64,000 nt of DNA from Stomorhina lunata. Lineage: Eukaryota; Arthropoda; Insecta; Diptera; Rhiniidae. Below are positions 48,900-60,944 of the stretch, one piece after another (within the stretch, counting starts at the first letter, position 1; the number at the start of each line of letters is the position of its first letter). The translations under genes were made by a program, and so were the position numbers. The stretch is taken from positions 108,566,940 through 108,630,939 of the forward strand of contig OW121742.1 of assembly GCA_933228675.1 (NCBI GenBank), read 5' to 3'. The notes under the pieces were generated by a model that worked only from the letters and a program-made list of their open reading frames with translations, had not been told where the DNA came from and ran no database searches.

Positions 48900-50030
48900 T
48901 TGGGAATTGAATTGGCTAAAGCCCAACAAGCATTTTTTGGCGAGTTTGAATTAAGAAATTATTAAAAGACAATTTTTCATACCAAAAATTTACTTTTTTT
49001 TTTTAAATTTGTATATGAAAAACTTTAAACTCGATTTTCTCTTGAATTATGATAAATACAGCTAAAATAACGAAATTCTGTGATCACTCATTTTTCATAC
49101 CAAAAATTTATTTGTTCGAAATTTTCATATGAAAATCTTTAAACTTGATTTTCTCTTTAATAATGATAGATAGGGCCAAATTAACAAAATTTTGTGATCA
49201 ATAATTTTTCTTACCAAAATTGATTTTTGTTTTTTCATAACAAATATTAATTTATTTTATTTTTTTTTTATGAAAAATTTTAAATTCGATTTTCTCATTA
49301 ATTATGATAGAAAGAGCTAAAATAATAAAATTCTGTGATCTCACATTTTTTATACAAAAAATAGATTTTTTGAAATTTTAACATGAAAACCTTTAAAACC
49401 GATTTTCTTGTTATTCATGATAGATTGTGACAAAAAAAAGAAATTTTGTGATCACTCGTTTTTCACACCAAAAATTGATTTTTTGAAATTTTTATATGAA
49501 AAACTTTAAACTATATTTTCTCCTTAATTATGATAGAAATAATGAAATTCTGTGATCACTCATTTTTTATACCAAAAATTATTTTTTTTTTCAAATTTTT
49601 ATATGAAAAACCTTAAGCTGGATTTTCTCGTTATTAACTATAGATAAAGCCAACATAACGAAATTCTGTGATCACTCATTTTTTAAACCAAAAGTAGATG
49701 TTTTTTAAATTTTTATATGAAAAAACTTTAAGCTCAATTTTATGAAAGAAAGAGCCAAAATAACGAAATTCTGCGATCATACATTTTTTAAACCAAAAAT
49801 TGATTTGTTTCGAAATTTTCATATGAAAAACTTTAAGCTTTAACTTATATTTCATACCAAAAATTGATTTTTTTTGAAATTTTTAAATGAAAAACTTTAA
49901 TCTCAATGTTCTTCCTAATTATATAGAGCCAGAATAACGAAGTTCTGTGATAACTAATTTTTTATATCAAAAATTTATTTTTTTTAAATATTTATATGAA
50001 AAATATAGTTTAATTTTCTTATTTTATAAA
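48900..50030. repeat. ~110 bp diverged tandem repeat upstream of exon C
   Basis: Marker phrases AAATTCTGTGATCACTCATT, CATACCAAAAATTGATTTTT and AAACTTTAAACTCGATTTTC recur about ten times. The array runs to within ~15 bp of the exon C acceptor, so its last unit supplies the polypyrimidine tract (TATAAACTTTTCTTTTAG). Confidence 0.8.
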
Positions 50031-50042
50031 CTTTTCTTTTAG

Positions 50043-50154
50043 TCAACTTTATCGCTCTTCCAGTTTCAATTCATCAGGTCGTAGTTCCAACTGTGATAAT
50101 TCAGAATCCGATATGTATCCCGATATGGAGGATGTACAAAATATTAACTATAAG
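50043..50154 (+). CDS. Host gene, internal exon C (112 bp)
   Basis: Bounded by the acceptor AACTTTTCTTTTAG and the donor AAG|GTAAGA. The first T completes an Asn codon begun in exon B; 37 full codons follow, so the exon ends in phase 0. It reads QLYRSSSFNSSGRSSNCD, then an acidic turn NSESD, then MYPDMEDVQNINYK. The composition, Ser/Asn-rich with Arg-x-Ser motifs followed by an acidic patch, looks like a regulatory, probably disordered linker with basophilic phosphorylation sites (inference). No stop occurs in this frame, and codon composition is clearly less A+T-rich than the introns. This is the best supported of the four exons. I do not recognise the protein and do not assign a gene name. 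Confidence 0.82.
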
Positions 50155-50334
50155 GTAAGAAAAAAAAATTCTTAAACAAAATACTTTTAAATTTTCCAAG
50201 ACTAAATATTTAAGATATAAAAAAAAAATTTAAAAGTCCACTTCATTCTTTTACCATGCGACAGAAGTCTTTCTATATCAAAGTCTGCTATAACAAAAAT
50301 TTAGAAAGTTAGAAAGATCGAATAATTAATATGT

Positions 50335-50395
50335 AAATAAATAAATTGGGATTTTAGTGCAATACACTACAGTAAAACTTTAAAAAAAAATTCAG
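50335..50395. repeat. Dispersed segment shared with 7720-7775
   Basis: Contains AAATTGGGATTTTAGTGCAA and TACACTACAGTAAAACTTTA, one to two differences from the copy inside the hAT-like element at 6.7-8.8 kb. Confidence 0.65.
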
Positions 50396-50399
50396 TTTA

Positions 50400-51480
50400 G
50401 AAAATTTTTCATAAATTTTTTTTTAAGTTTTTGAGAAAATTTTTGTCTCTTAAAAAAATCTCAAAATTCTGGAGCTTTATATATTAAAAGCTTTGGGTGT
50501 TGGGAAGAAAATGTCTTTTAAATTTTTAAAATCCCTTAAGTATTAACAAAGTTACAAGGAAATTTGTAAAACAGGTTATAATTAATATCAATCATACGCT
50601 CCCAATGAAAATTTTTTAAAAATTTAAAAATTTTCAAAATTGACAGTAAATTGCATAAAAAGGATTGGATAATGGAAAAAATAACATAAATTGAATAATT
50701 AAAAATTCTTCAATATAAGAAAAATTTACTTTTTAAGTTTTTTGTTACAAATAAAAAATTAGAACATTTTTTGATATTTTTTTTTTTAAGTTTACGAGAA
50801 AATTTTCTTCAGTTAAAAAAATCTAGAAATTTTAGAGCTTTAGGTATTAAAAGCCTTAAGTGTCGGGAAGAAAATGTCTTTTAAATTTTTAAAATCCCTT
50901 AAGTATTAACAAAGTTATAAGGATTTTTGTAAAACAGGACATAATTAATATCGGTCATACGCACCCAATGAAAAATTTTTAAAAATTTAAAAATATAAAA
51001 ATTTTACAAGAAATTGCATACAAAAGGATTGGATAATAAAAAAAGAACATAAATTGTATAATTAAAAATTGTTCAATATGAGAAAAATTTACTTTTTAAG
51101 GTTTTTGTTACTAATAAACAATTATAAAATTTTTTTAATATTTTTTTTTAAGTTTTCGAGAAAATTTTCGCCTTTTAAAAAATCTCAAAATTCTGGAACT
51201 ACTATATATTGAAAGCTTTAGGTGTTCAGAAGAAAAATTCTTTTAAATTTTTTAAATCCCTTAAGTATTAGCTAATTTATAAGGATATTTGTAAAAAAGG
51301 TTATAATTAATATCAATCATACGCAACCAATTCAAATTTTTTAGAAATTGAAAAATCTCAAAAAATGATAATAAATTTAAAGAAAAATAATTGGTAATGG
51401 AAACTCCATTAAATATTGAATAATACAAAATTATTCTATATAAGAAAAATCTACATTATAATGGGTTTATTTCATTTCAA
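50400..51480 (+). repeat. ~362 bp tandem repeat, forward copies
   Basis: Three copies marked by CTTTTAAATTTTTAAAATCC, TTAAGTATTAACAAAGTTA and ATAATTAATATCAATCATAC (near 50578, 50940 and 51302, about 362 bp apart). A fourth forward copy is at 52.7-53.0 kb and reverse copies are at 55.2-56.1 kb. Confidence 0.88.
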
Positions 51481-52719
51481 AAATTTCTATAAAATTTTTT
51501 TAAACATTTTTTAAGTCCTATATTTTTTTAAGCAATTTTTTAACTCCTATTACTCAATTAACTAATAAATTTATTTTTAAATTTTATTTGCTTTCCTAAG
51601 ACGTTTTTAAATAATTATTTACTTAATCATATAACCAATTTTCTTATCTTTTTATTCCAATTATTTTTATTACAATCATTTGAAGAAAGAAAAAAATCAC
51701 CTTTAAATGGCAATTATTTTGTTTGAAAAAATTGCAAAGTCAGATAAGCTTTTAAAGGCCGCTTTTAACAGAGTTATAGCAATGACCTTGTGATAGTTAA
51801 GAGTTAGGAAACAAATTTTGAAAGTAGTAAAAATAACTTTCAAATGTAAAAACCAAACAAGGAAATGAGGAGGCGTATAATGGAAAACATAGCTTTAAAA
51901 GTGGGGGGAAAATATATAAAATGAAAATTGTAAAATTTAAGCTAAAGCAAAAATTAGATAGATAAAAAATTTCTTTATCTGAAATTGATAAGAACTTATA
52001 AAAAAGAAACGTGTCTAGAATTGTGACATGTAAAAATTTTATAACTGAATTTTTTCTTTTGGTTTTTTTTCTACTTTTCTAAAATCTCACCTACTTTTGA
52101 AAAATTTGTTTAATTTTCCAGATTTTCTTTAACCAAAATATTCTAATTTCATTCAAATGCAACCATGTGTGCAATAACTAAATTTCTATGCTGAAAAAAT
52201 CAACATAATTAAGGTGTGCTTTTAAGGCTTATAAAACAAATTTCCATATTAGATATTTTTTCTTCAATTTTTTTCTACTAAACTTAGAAAATTATGCTAA
52301 AATAAACATCTAGCAAATTACAAGAAATACATGAAAAAAATAATTGAAAAAATAATGATGCTAAAAAACAAAAAAAAAAAAAAGATTCCCAAGCTCTAAT
52401 AAAACTCTAAAAATTTTGTTTCTGCTACATTAATCTACATATTTGGAAAAAAATGAAAACAGAAAAACAATTAAATTTTTTTTTACATAAAAAATAGAGC
52501 CAGAAGCTAAGATAAACAATTGAAACTATTACCCAACTTAAACTTTTTATTTCCCACTCCAGTTGTGTGGAAAAATAAGAAAAAACAAACATTCAAAAAT
52601 TATTGAGAAAAATCTAGTGAATACTAAAAATTAAAAAAATGATAACACTTTAATGAAAATTTATAAAAATGGCTTATAAAAAACCCGATTACCCCAGAAC
52701 ACCAAGTTAAATTATTTAT
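51481..52719. other. Non-repetitive intron segment
   Basis: A+T-rich, with some purine-rich runs. No exon with matching phase, RNA gene or transposon was recognised. Confidence 0.4.
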
Positions 52720-53000
52720 GTAATGAAAGCCTCAAGTGTTGAGAAGACAATGTCTTTTAAATTTCTTTAATCCCTTAAGTATTAACAAAGTTATAAGGAT
52801 TTTTGTAAAACAGGACATAATTAATATCAATCATACGCATCCAATAAAAATTTTTTAGAAATTTAAAAATCTCAAAAATTGATAATAAATTTAAGGAAAA
52901 AGAATTGGTTAATGGAAACTAGATTAAAAATTGAATAATACAAAATTATTCTATATAATAAAAATTTAGATTATAAAGATTTTATTTCATTTCCAAAATT
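52720..53000 (+). repeat. Fourth forward copy of the ~362 bp repeat
   Basis: Shares TTAAGTATTAACAAAGTTAT and ATAATTAATATCAATCATAC with the 50.4-51.5 kb copies, and ends directly before the 16 bp array. Confidence 0.8.
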
Positions 53001-53029
53001 CTATAATTAAAAAATAAAAAATGTATAGA

Positions 53030-54830
53030 AAAAATTTTCTATAGAAAAAATTTTCCATAGAAAAAATTTTCTAAAGAAAAAATTTTCTATAGAAAAAATT
53101 TTCTATAGAAAAAATTTTCTATAGAAAAAATTTTCCATAAAAAAAATTTTCTATACAAAAAATTTTCTATACAAAAAATTTTCTATACAAAAAATTTTCT
53201 ATAGAAAAAATTTTCTATACAAAAAATTTTCTATAGAAAAAATTTTCTATAGAAAAAATTTTCTATAGAAAAAATTTTCTATAGAAAAAATTTTCTATAG
53301 AAAAAATTTTCTATAGAAAAAATTTTCTATAGAAAAAATTTTCTATAGAAAAAATTTTCTATAGAAAAAATTTTCTATAGAAAAAATTTTCTATAGAAAA
53401 AATTTTCTATAGAAAAAATTTTCTATAGAAAAAATTTTCGGTAGAAAAAATTTTCTATAGAAAAAATTTTCTATAGAAAAAATTTTCTATAGAAAAAATT
53501 TTCTATAGAAAAAATTTTCTATAGAAAAAATTTTCTATAGAAAAAATTTTCTATAGAAAAAATTTTCTATAGAAAAAATTTTCTATAGAAAAAATTTTCT
53601 ATAGAAAAAATTTTCTATAGAAAAAATTTTTTATAGAAAAAAATTTCTATAGAAAAAATTTTCTATAGAAAAAATTTTCTATAGAAAAAAATTTCTATAG
53701 AAAAAATTTTCTATAGAAAAAAATTTCTATAGAAAAAATTTTCTATAGAAAAAATTTTCTATAGAAAAAATTGTCTATAGAAAAAATTTTCTATAGAAAA
53801 AATTGTCTATAGAAAAAATTTTCTATAGAAAAAATTGTCTATAGAAAAAATTTTCTATAGAAAAAATTTTCTAAAGAAAAAATTTTCTATAGAAAAAATT
53901 TTCTATAGAAAAAATTTTCTATAGAAAAAATTTTCTATAGAAAAAATTTTCTATAGAAAAAATTTTCTATAGAAAAAATTTTCTATACAAAAAATTTTCT
54001 ATACAAAAAATTTTTTATACAAAAAATTTTCTATACAAAAAATTTTCTATAGAAAAAATTTTCTATAGAAAAAATTTTCTATAGAAAAAATTTTCTATAG
54101 AAAAAATTTTCTATAGAAAAAATTTTCTATAGAAAAAATTTTCTATAGAAAAAATTTTCTATAGAAAAAATTTTCTATAGAAAAAATTTTCTATAGAAAA
54201 AATTTTCTATAGAAAAAATTTTCTATAGAAAAAATTTTCTATAGAAAAAATTTTCTATAGAAAAAATTTTCTATAGAAAAAATTTTCTATAGAAAAAATT
54301 TTCTATAGAAAAAATTTTCTATAGAAAAAATTTTCTATAGAAAAAATTTTCTATAGAAAAAATTTTCTATAGAAAAAATTTTCTATAGAAAAAATTTTCT
54401 ATAGAAAAAATTTTCTATAGAAAAAATTTTCTATAGAAAAAATTTTCTATAGAAAAAATTTTCTATAGAAAAAATTTTCTATAGAAAAAATTTTCTATAG
54501 AAATAATTTTCTATAGAAAAAATTTTCTGTAGAAAGAATTTTCTATAGAAAAAATTTTCTATAGAAAAAATTTTCTATAGAAAAAATTTTCTATAGAAAA
54601 AATTTTCTATAGAAAAAATTTTCTATAGAAAAAATTTTCTATAGAAAAAATTTTCTATAGAAAAAATTTTCTATAGAAAAAATTTTCTATAGAAAAAATT
54701 TTCTATAGAAAAAATTTTCTATAGAAAAAATTTTCTATAGAAAAAATTTTCTATAGAAAAAATTTTCTATAGAAAAAATTTTCTATAGAAAAAATTGTCT
54801 ATAGAAAAAATTTTCTACAGAAAAAATTTT
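53030..54830. repeat. 16 bp palindromic satellite AAAAAATTTTCTATAG
   Basis: About 112 copies of AAAAAATTTTCTATAG, very homogeneous, with point variants such as CTATAC and AATTGTCTATAG clustered in blocks. The unit contains TTTTCTATAGAAAA and AAAATTTT, both palindromes, so the array reads almost the same on both strands and any part can pair with any other. Confidence 0.97.
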
Positions 54831-55179
54831 ATAATGGCCAACATTGTTTTAAAAGCTTTGAATTTTTTTTAAATAATTTTTTAGTTTTACAATTTTTATT
54901 CAAATATTTTTTCTTTTACTTGAAACACTTGCAAATGCTTGCATAAGAATTGTAATTTGTCTTAATGACAACAGAAAATCACAGCATGTGTTTGAGAAAA
55001 ATAATACAAACCTATTAAATTTTTCTGCATTTGGTTATAAAAATAAAAAAAAAAAGAAATAAAATAAAATAAAAATTTAGGTTAAATTTGAATTTTGAGA
55101 TAAATTTAAAAAATAAATTAAATTTAATATTAAAATATATACATTTTTTATAACAAATAATTTTATTATTTTCAATATC
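54831..55179. other. A+T-rich spacer
   Basis: No feature recognised between the 16 bp array and the reverse copies of the ~362 bp repeat. Confidence 0.4.
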
Positions 55180-56070
55180 GATTCGAAGTTCTTGTTCTTA
55201 ATTTGCTTCTGAAATTTAAGGCCAAATTTTGAGGATTTTTAAATTTATTTAAAAATTTTTCGGTGACGTATGATTGATATTAATTATGACTTATATCACA
55301 AGATTCCTTATAACTTTATCAATTCTTCGAGGATTTAGAAAATTCAAAAAACCTTATTTTTAAAACACTCAGGGCTTTTGAAACTATATTTTTTTGAATT
55401 TTAAAAAAATTGTTTTAAAAATTTTTTGTTGAACAAAATTTTTTTTTTTAAAAATAGGGTTTTAAAAAAATTAAGATAAATTAAAAAAATTCAAATTTCT
55501 TGTTCTTAGTTTATTTCTTTAAGTTTAGGTCATATTTTAAAGTTTTTTAAATTTATTTGAAAAATTTTCGGTGGCGTATGATTGATATTAATTATGACTA
55601 ATTTCACAAGATTCCTTAAAACGTTGTCAATTCTTTAAGGAATTTAAAAATTTTAAAAACCTTATTTTCTAAACATTAAGGGCTTTCAAAATTATATTTT
55701 TTAGAATTTTGAAAACATTTTTTCTTGAACAAAATTTTTTTTTGAAAAATTTGATTTAAAATAAATTAAGATAAATTAAAAAAAAATTAAATTAAATATT
55801 AAAGTATGTAAATTTTTTGTAAAAAATAATTTTTATTTTAAGACTTTTGATTCAAATTTCTTGTTTTTGATTTGTTACCTTAATTTTTTGTAAAATTTTA
55901 AAGATTTTAAAATTTTTGAAAAATATTTTCCGGTGGCGTATGATTAATATTAATTATGACTAATTTCACAAGATTCCTTATAACTTTGTCAATTATTTAA
56001 GGATTTTGAAAATTTAAAAAACCTTATTTTCTTAACACTCAAGGCTCTCGACGCCAAATTTTTTAAAATT
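55180..56070 (-). repeat. ~362 bp repeat, reverse copies
   Basis: Three copies of the reverse-complement marker GTATGATTGATATTAATTAT (near 55263, 55571 and 55931, the last with one change) with ACAAGATTCCTTATAACTTT and AAAAACCTTATTTT. These are in opposite orientation to the copies at 50.4-53.0 kb, so the 16 bp palindromic array is framed by opposed repeats. Confidence 0.88.
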
Positions 56071-57889
56071 TTGAAAAATTTTTTTGTTGAAAAAAAATCT
56101 TTAAGAAAAATTTGATTTTTAAAAAATTATTTTTTTGTGGAGATTTTTTTCATTACCAATTTATTTTCTTAACTGAATTTAGAACTTATTTAAGGTTTTT
56201 GTTTAAGAAACTTTCTTTTTTTTAAGAAGTAGAACTTTAAATTGTATATAAGCTAAATTTGTTGTTGTTATAAAAATTTTGTATGTGTCTTTTTCTTCTT
56301 TTCTTTAAATTAACTTCCGTTTCCCGTTTTTGTTTCTTGTTTGAATTGCCAACTTGGGGATTACGTGATAATTTTTTTGGATTTCAATTCATCATTTAAA
56401 CATTTCCTTTACATTGTCTTTGAATTTTTCTTTTGATTTGTGTTATTAAAAGTTGTTTTTTTTTTAAGTTTTATATTAATTAATCAACAATAAAAATGTG
56501 TTTGTTGCATGATAAATTTCTTGGCATTTTTAAAATTTGCATAAAACTTCTTGTGGATTGTCTTTCATTTGGTAGCTTATGAGGGTATGTCCGTCCGTCC
56601 TTCCTTATGGTGAGATATGCATATCAATTTTTTAATATTGATATTTTTTATAATATTTAAAAATGAATTAATAATTTTTCTCTACATTATTATGCAATTG
56701 TGTTGTCTTTTCTTGGGCTTTAACTAAATTCTTAGTTCTTTTAGTGCTTGGGAGTCAATATGACGACGTCTATGACTGTGCTATGAAAAAACTAAAATTG
56801 GTTAGGAAATATTGAATTTATAAAGTTGACTTTAGGTGTGTTAAAGATGTCTGTCTATATGTCTGTCCATCCGTCCGTCTGTCTTTCTGTCCTTCCTTCC
56901 CTCTATCTTTGCCGTCTGTCTTTCTGCTCTGTCTTTTAGCTTTAAGGAAATTTTTGAAAATTATATTAAACATTTTGAACACGTGTTAATGTCATATGTA
57001 TTTTTCTTGTATATCCGTTGCAAATTGTTGTTTTTTTCTTCCATTTTTCAATAAAATCTTAAAGACATGCAAAATTATAATTAAATATACCACCAACAAG
57101 AAACCAACAAATTGGCTGATAAATAATTTATAGAAATAAATTTACAGGTTTCTTAAGGCATTAGACAAGTCTACAAAAATCTCAAGATTTGATGAAATAA
57201 ATCTCAAAATAAAAAAATTCTAATACCACCAAAATATCCACCAATATTTTTGCTAATTATTGTAGGTGGTATATAGAAGGTCTCCCACATCTCTAAAACA
57301 ATTTTTTCAAATTAAGTCAATAAATCAGTTATATTCAAAACTTAAAGTATTCAAAAATTATCTAAAAACTAAATTTTTGTCTAATTTATTATAACAAAAT
57401 TGTGGGAATATAAACGTTTACTTTCAAACTTTTTTACTTTAATTTTACAAAATTTCAAAATTTGAAAATAATTTCCAATTCTCCAGTCGTTTCTTCTTAA
57501 ATTGGTTTATTAACCTTTAATGAGTTTAAATGGCCATAAAAACTCATAGACCAAAACTTAAAAGACCTCTTTACCTAGAAAAGTCTTACAAAAAGGAAAA
57601 CAAGAACAAAAAGAAATGCCCTCGAAAAGAAAATCAATTTTCTTCATTTTCTTTGGATTTCTCACAAAAAAAAACCTAAAAATACCTTAAAGAAACATAA
57701 AACAATAAAAGAAATACTTAAGAACAAAAGACTCGATATTATATATTTAAAAAAATTAAACCAAAAGACCTAAAACGCAAAAGATTTAATGATTAAAGCT
57801 TAAACAAAAATAACTAATTTGACAAATTTGAAATTTTCAATTTTGGTGAACGCTTTTTGCTTTTAAAAATTTCCATAAAATTCTAAAAA
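56071..57889. other. Non-repetitive intron segment with a CT microsatellite
   Basis: Contains a pyrimidine-rich low-complexity run with GTCTGTCCATCCGTCCGTCT at about 56860-56940. The rest is A+T-rich without a recognisable gene. Short frames near 56745-56815 follow an acceptor-like TTCTTTTAG but do not match the host-gene phase. Confidence 0.4.
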
Positions 57890-58025
57890 TTCCAAATTCG
57901 TAAAGCCCTGAATGTTTTGAATATAAAGCCCTTTTAATTTTTAAAATACATTAAAAACTAAAAGAGTTATCAGTAAGTTTGTAAAATTAGACATAATTAA
58001 TATCAATCATACGCCACAGAGGAAG
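57890..58025 (+). repeat. Partial forward copy of the ~362 bp repeat
   Basis: CATAATTAATATCAATCATA near 57993 with AAAGCCCTTTTAATTTTTAA upstream, forward orientation, lying just before the 31 bp array. Confidence 0.7.
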
Positions 58026-58104
58026 GAATTAAAAGAAATTTAAAAATCTCAAAAACCTTAAGAAAAACGAGAAATTTGAAAATAAAAAACAGAGATAAGA
58101 ATAG

Positions 58105-59755
58105 AATACTGTAAAGTGGGAAGAGTTTTCTATAGAAAAAAGTGTGGTAGTAAGAGTTTTCTACAGAAAAATGTGAGTTAGAAAGAGTTTCCTATAGACA
58201 AATGTGAGATGGGAAGAGTTTTCTATAAAAAAGTTGACCAAAGGAAGACTTTTCTGTAGAAAAGTTGTCCAAAGGAAGACTTTTCTATAGAAAAGTTGAC
58301 CAAAGGAAGACTTTTCTATAGAAAAGTTGACCAAAGGAAGACTTTTCTATAGAAAAGTTGACCAAAGGAAGACTTTTCTATAGAAAAGTTGACCAAAGGA
58401 AGACTTTTCTGTAGAAAAGTTGACCAAAGGAAGACTTTTCTATAGAAAAGTTGACCAAAGGAAGACTTTTCTGTAGAAAAGTTGACCAAAGGAAGAGTTT
58501 TCTATAGAAAAGTTGACCAAAGGAAGACTTTTCTATAGAAGAGTTGGCCAAAGGAAGACTTTTCTATAGATAAGTTGACCAAAGGAAGACTTTCTATAGA
58601 AATGTTGACCAAAGGAAGACATTTCTATAGAAAAGCTGACCAAAGGAAGACTTTTCTGTAGAAAAGTTGACAAAGGAAGACTTTTCTGTAGAAAAGTTGA
58701 CCAAAGGAATACTTTTCTGTAGAAAAGTTGACCAATGAAAGACTTTTCTATAGAAAAGTTGACCAAAGGAAGACTTTTCTATAGAAAAGTTGACCACAGG
58801 AAGACTTTTCTATAGAAAAGTTGACCACAGGAAGAGTTTTCTATAGAAAAGTTGACCACAGGAAGACTTTTCTATAGAAAAGTTGACCACAGGAAGACTT
58901 TTCTATAGAAAAGTTGACCACAGGAAGACTTTTCTATAGAAAAGTTGACCACAGGAAGACTTTTCTATAGAAAAGTTGACCACAGGAAGACTTTTCTATA
59001 GAAAAGTTGACCACAGGAAGACTTTTCTATAGAAAAGTTGACCACAGGAAGACTTTTCTATAGAAAAGTTGACCACAGGAAGACTTTTCTATAGAAAAGT
59101 TGACCACAGGAAGACTTTTCTATAGAAAAGTTGACCACAGGAAGACTTTTCTATAGAAAAGTTGACCACAGGAAGACTTTTCTATAGAAAAGTTGACCAC
59201 AGGAAGACTTTTCTATAGAAAAGTTGACCACAGGAAGACTTTTCTATAGAAAAGTTGACCACAGGAAGACTTTTCTATAGAAAAGTTGACCACAGGAAGA
59301 CTTTTCTATAGAAAAGTTGACCACAGGAAGACTTTTCTATAGAAAAGTTGACCACAGGAAGACTTTTCTATAGAAAAGTTGACCACAGGAAGACTTTTCT
59401 ATAGAAAAGTTGACCACAGGAAGACTTTTCTATAGAAAAGTTGACCACAGGAAGACTTTTCTATAGAAAAGTTGACCACAGGAAGACTTTTCTATAGAAA
59501 AGTTGACCACAGGAAGACTTTTCTATAGAAAAGTTGACCACAGGAAGACTTTTATATAGAAAAGTTGACCAAAGGAAGACTTTCTATAGAAAAGTTGACC
59601 ACAGGAAGACTTTTATATAGAAAAGTTGACCACAGGAAGACTTTTCTATAGAAAAGTTGACCAAAGGAAGGCATTTTTATGGAAAAGTTGACCAAAGGAA
59701 GAAGTATAGAAAAAGGAATACTTTTCTAAAGAAAAGCTGACTATAGGAAGAGTTT
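58105..59755 (-). repeat. 31 bp minisatellite, reverse orientation, ~50 copies
   Basis: The unit contains CTATAGAAAAGTTGACCAAA followed by GGAAGACTTTT, the reverse complement of the 24.1-25.1 kb unit. Units up to ~58780 mostly carry ACCAAAGG; those from ~58790 to ~59560 almost all carry ACCACAGG and are nearly identical, a homogenised subfamily. Both ends decay. A different spacer (AGAAAAATGTGAG) is seen in the first few units. Confidence 0.96.
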
Positions 59756-59899
59756 TTAATTATTGTCTTGCATAATTTTAAGTTATTTATTTTAATCTCC
59801 GAAACCATTGCCTATCTTTAAGGCTTTAATTTTGTTTAAAAACTATTGCCTACTTAAAGGATTTATTGTAATATATTTTTTTCTCTTATCTATTTGCAG

Positions 59900-59958
59900 G
59901 TACGTTTTCCTATTTATAACCCTCTTAATTCAAATCAAAAAACCCTGAACCTAGACAA
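59900..59958 (+). CDS. Host gene, internal exon D (59 bp)
   Basis: The acceptor CTATTTGCAG and the strong donor CAA|GTAAGTAG bound 59 bp. Entered in phase 0 after exon C, it reads VRFPIYNPLNSNQKTLNLD and leaves AA for the next exon, which lies beyond the window. The peptide is still polar, but its Phe-Pro-Ile-Tyr-Asn-Pro start is less low-complexity than exon C and may approach a folded region. The exon begins GTACGT directly after CAG, so the 3' splice site also reconstitutes a 5'-splice-like hexamer. The preceding intron is ~9.7 kb and full of repeats; the following one exceeds 4 kb. Confidence 0.72.
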
Positions 59959-60940
59959 GTAAGTAGTTGAAATAGGATTATTTAACCTGCATTAGCTAAT
60001 CTTTATTGGTTTGCTGGCCAACATCAACCAACCAGCCGACCGACCTAAAATTACACAAATTTGTTTTTTGAGTTGGCTGGCAAAAAGGCGAAAGAAAAAA
60101 CCCTTCATTCAAAACATTTCTGGTAGTGTTACATAGTATTAAGTTGTCATGGCAATTTAAAAGAAATACAACCCACCTTCTTATAAAACAAGTGCTAAAG
60201 CAGGTCTCAGTTTCATACAAGAAAGCTGAGCCGTTTAAGAAAAATTTAACGGCGTCAGAATACTCATTTCGTCTACGAACGCCGTTGTTTTTTTTTTTTT
60301 GAATCCAAAGGCAGTTATATGCAGCTGAATGGAATGAAACCAGCTTTTAATCTGTTTTTCTTAGAAGGTGTTAGAGCAAATATGTTCGTATTTGTTACAG
60401 CAAATGCAGTTTTTCTAATTATATTTTCCATGTTTTGTTCAGACCTCTTTTGTAAAGCATTTTGCTATTTTAAGCTCAAAAAGAAAAACTATACTTATGG
60501 CCAATATAAATGTTTACATGTTTACAAATGGGGAAGGAAACCTATTAAGAGAAATTAAAAAAAATGTATTGTAAATTGAAAACAAACTTATAATTTGTTT
60601 TACATTTTCTAAATTTTTTAAATGTTAAAAAAACATTATTATTAAAATTACTTTTATTCTGGTTCTTCCTTTTGAGGCTTACCTTCCCTTGTTGAATATT
60701 TTGTTCGATTTTCCACCACAACGTCAAGATTTTTGCAAGGCAAACGACATTTTTGCTGCCGTTGATATCATTTCAGTTTATGGTCTTTTCAAACCATTTT
60801 TTTGCGTGTTAATACTTTTTTGGTTTATTAGTTTTGAGATATATAGTTGGAAATATTTTTTTTTTTAATAACAGAGAAGAGGTTGTCAGGCAAAAAAATT
60901 GTATATAATACAAAAAATTTTAAGAATTTTCTTGCTTTGT
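59959..60940. other. Non-repetitive intron segment with doubtful small frames
   Basis: Less repetitive than its surroundings. A plus frame at 60319-60558 (79 codons, one hydrophobic segment, basic C-terminus) and a minus frame at 60220-59996 (74 codons) are open, without splice or promoter support. A perfect 8 bp hairpin stem AACGGCGT / ACGCCGTT spans 60248-60286. No function assigned. Confidence 0.3.
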
Positions 60941-60944
60941 AAGT

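Noticed and set aside
56745..56815. Possible exon after TTCTTTTAG
   Set aside because: Frames close quickly, no donor of good quality follows, and phase does not fit exons C and D.
60319..60558. 79-codon plus frame with one hydrophobic segment
   Set aside because: The longest unexplained frame outside repeats, but it has no supporting signals and an unrelated minus frame of similar length lies next to it.
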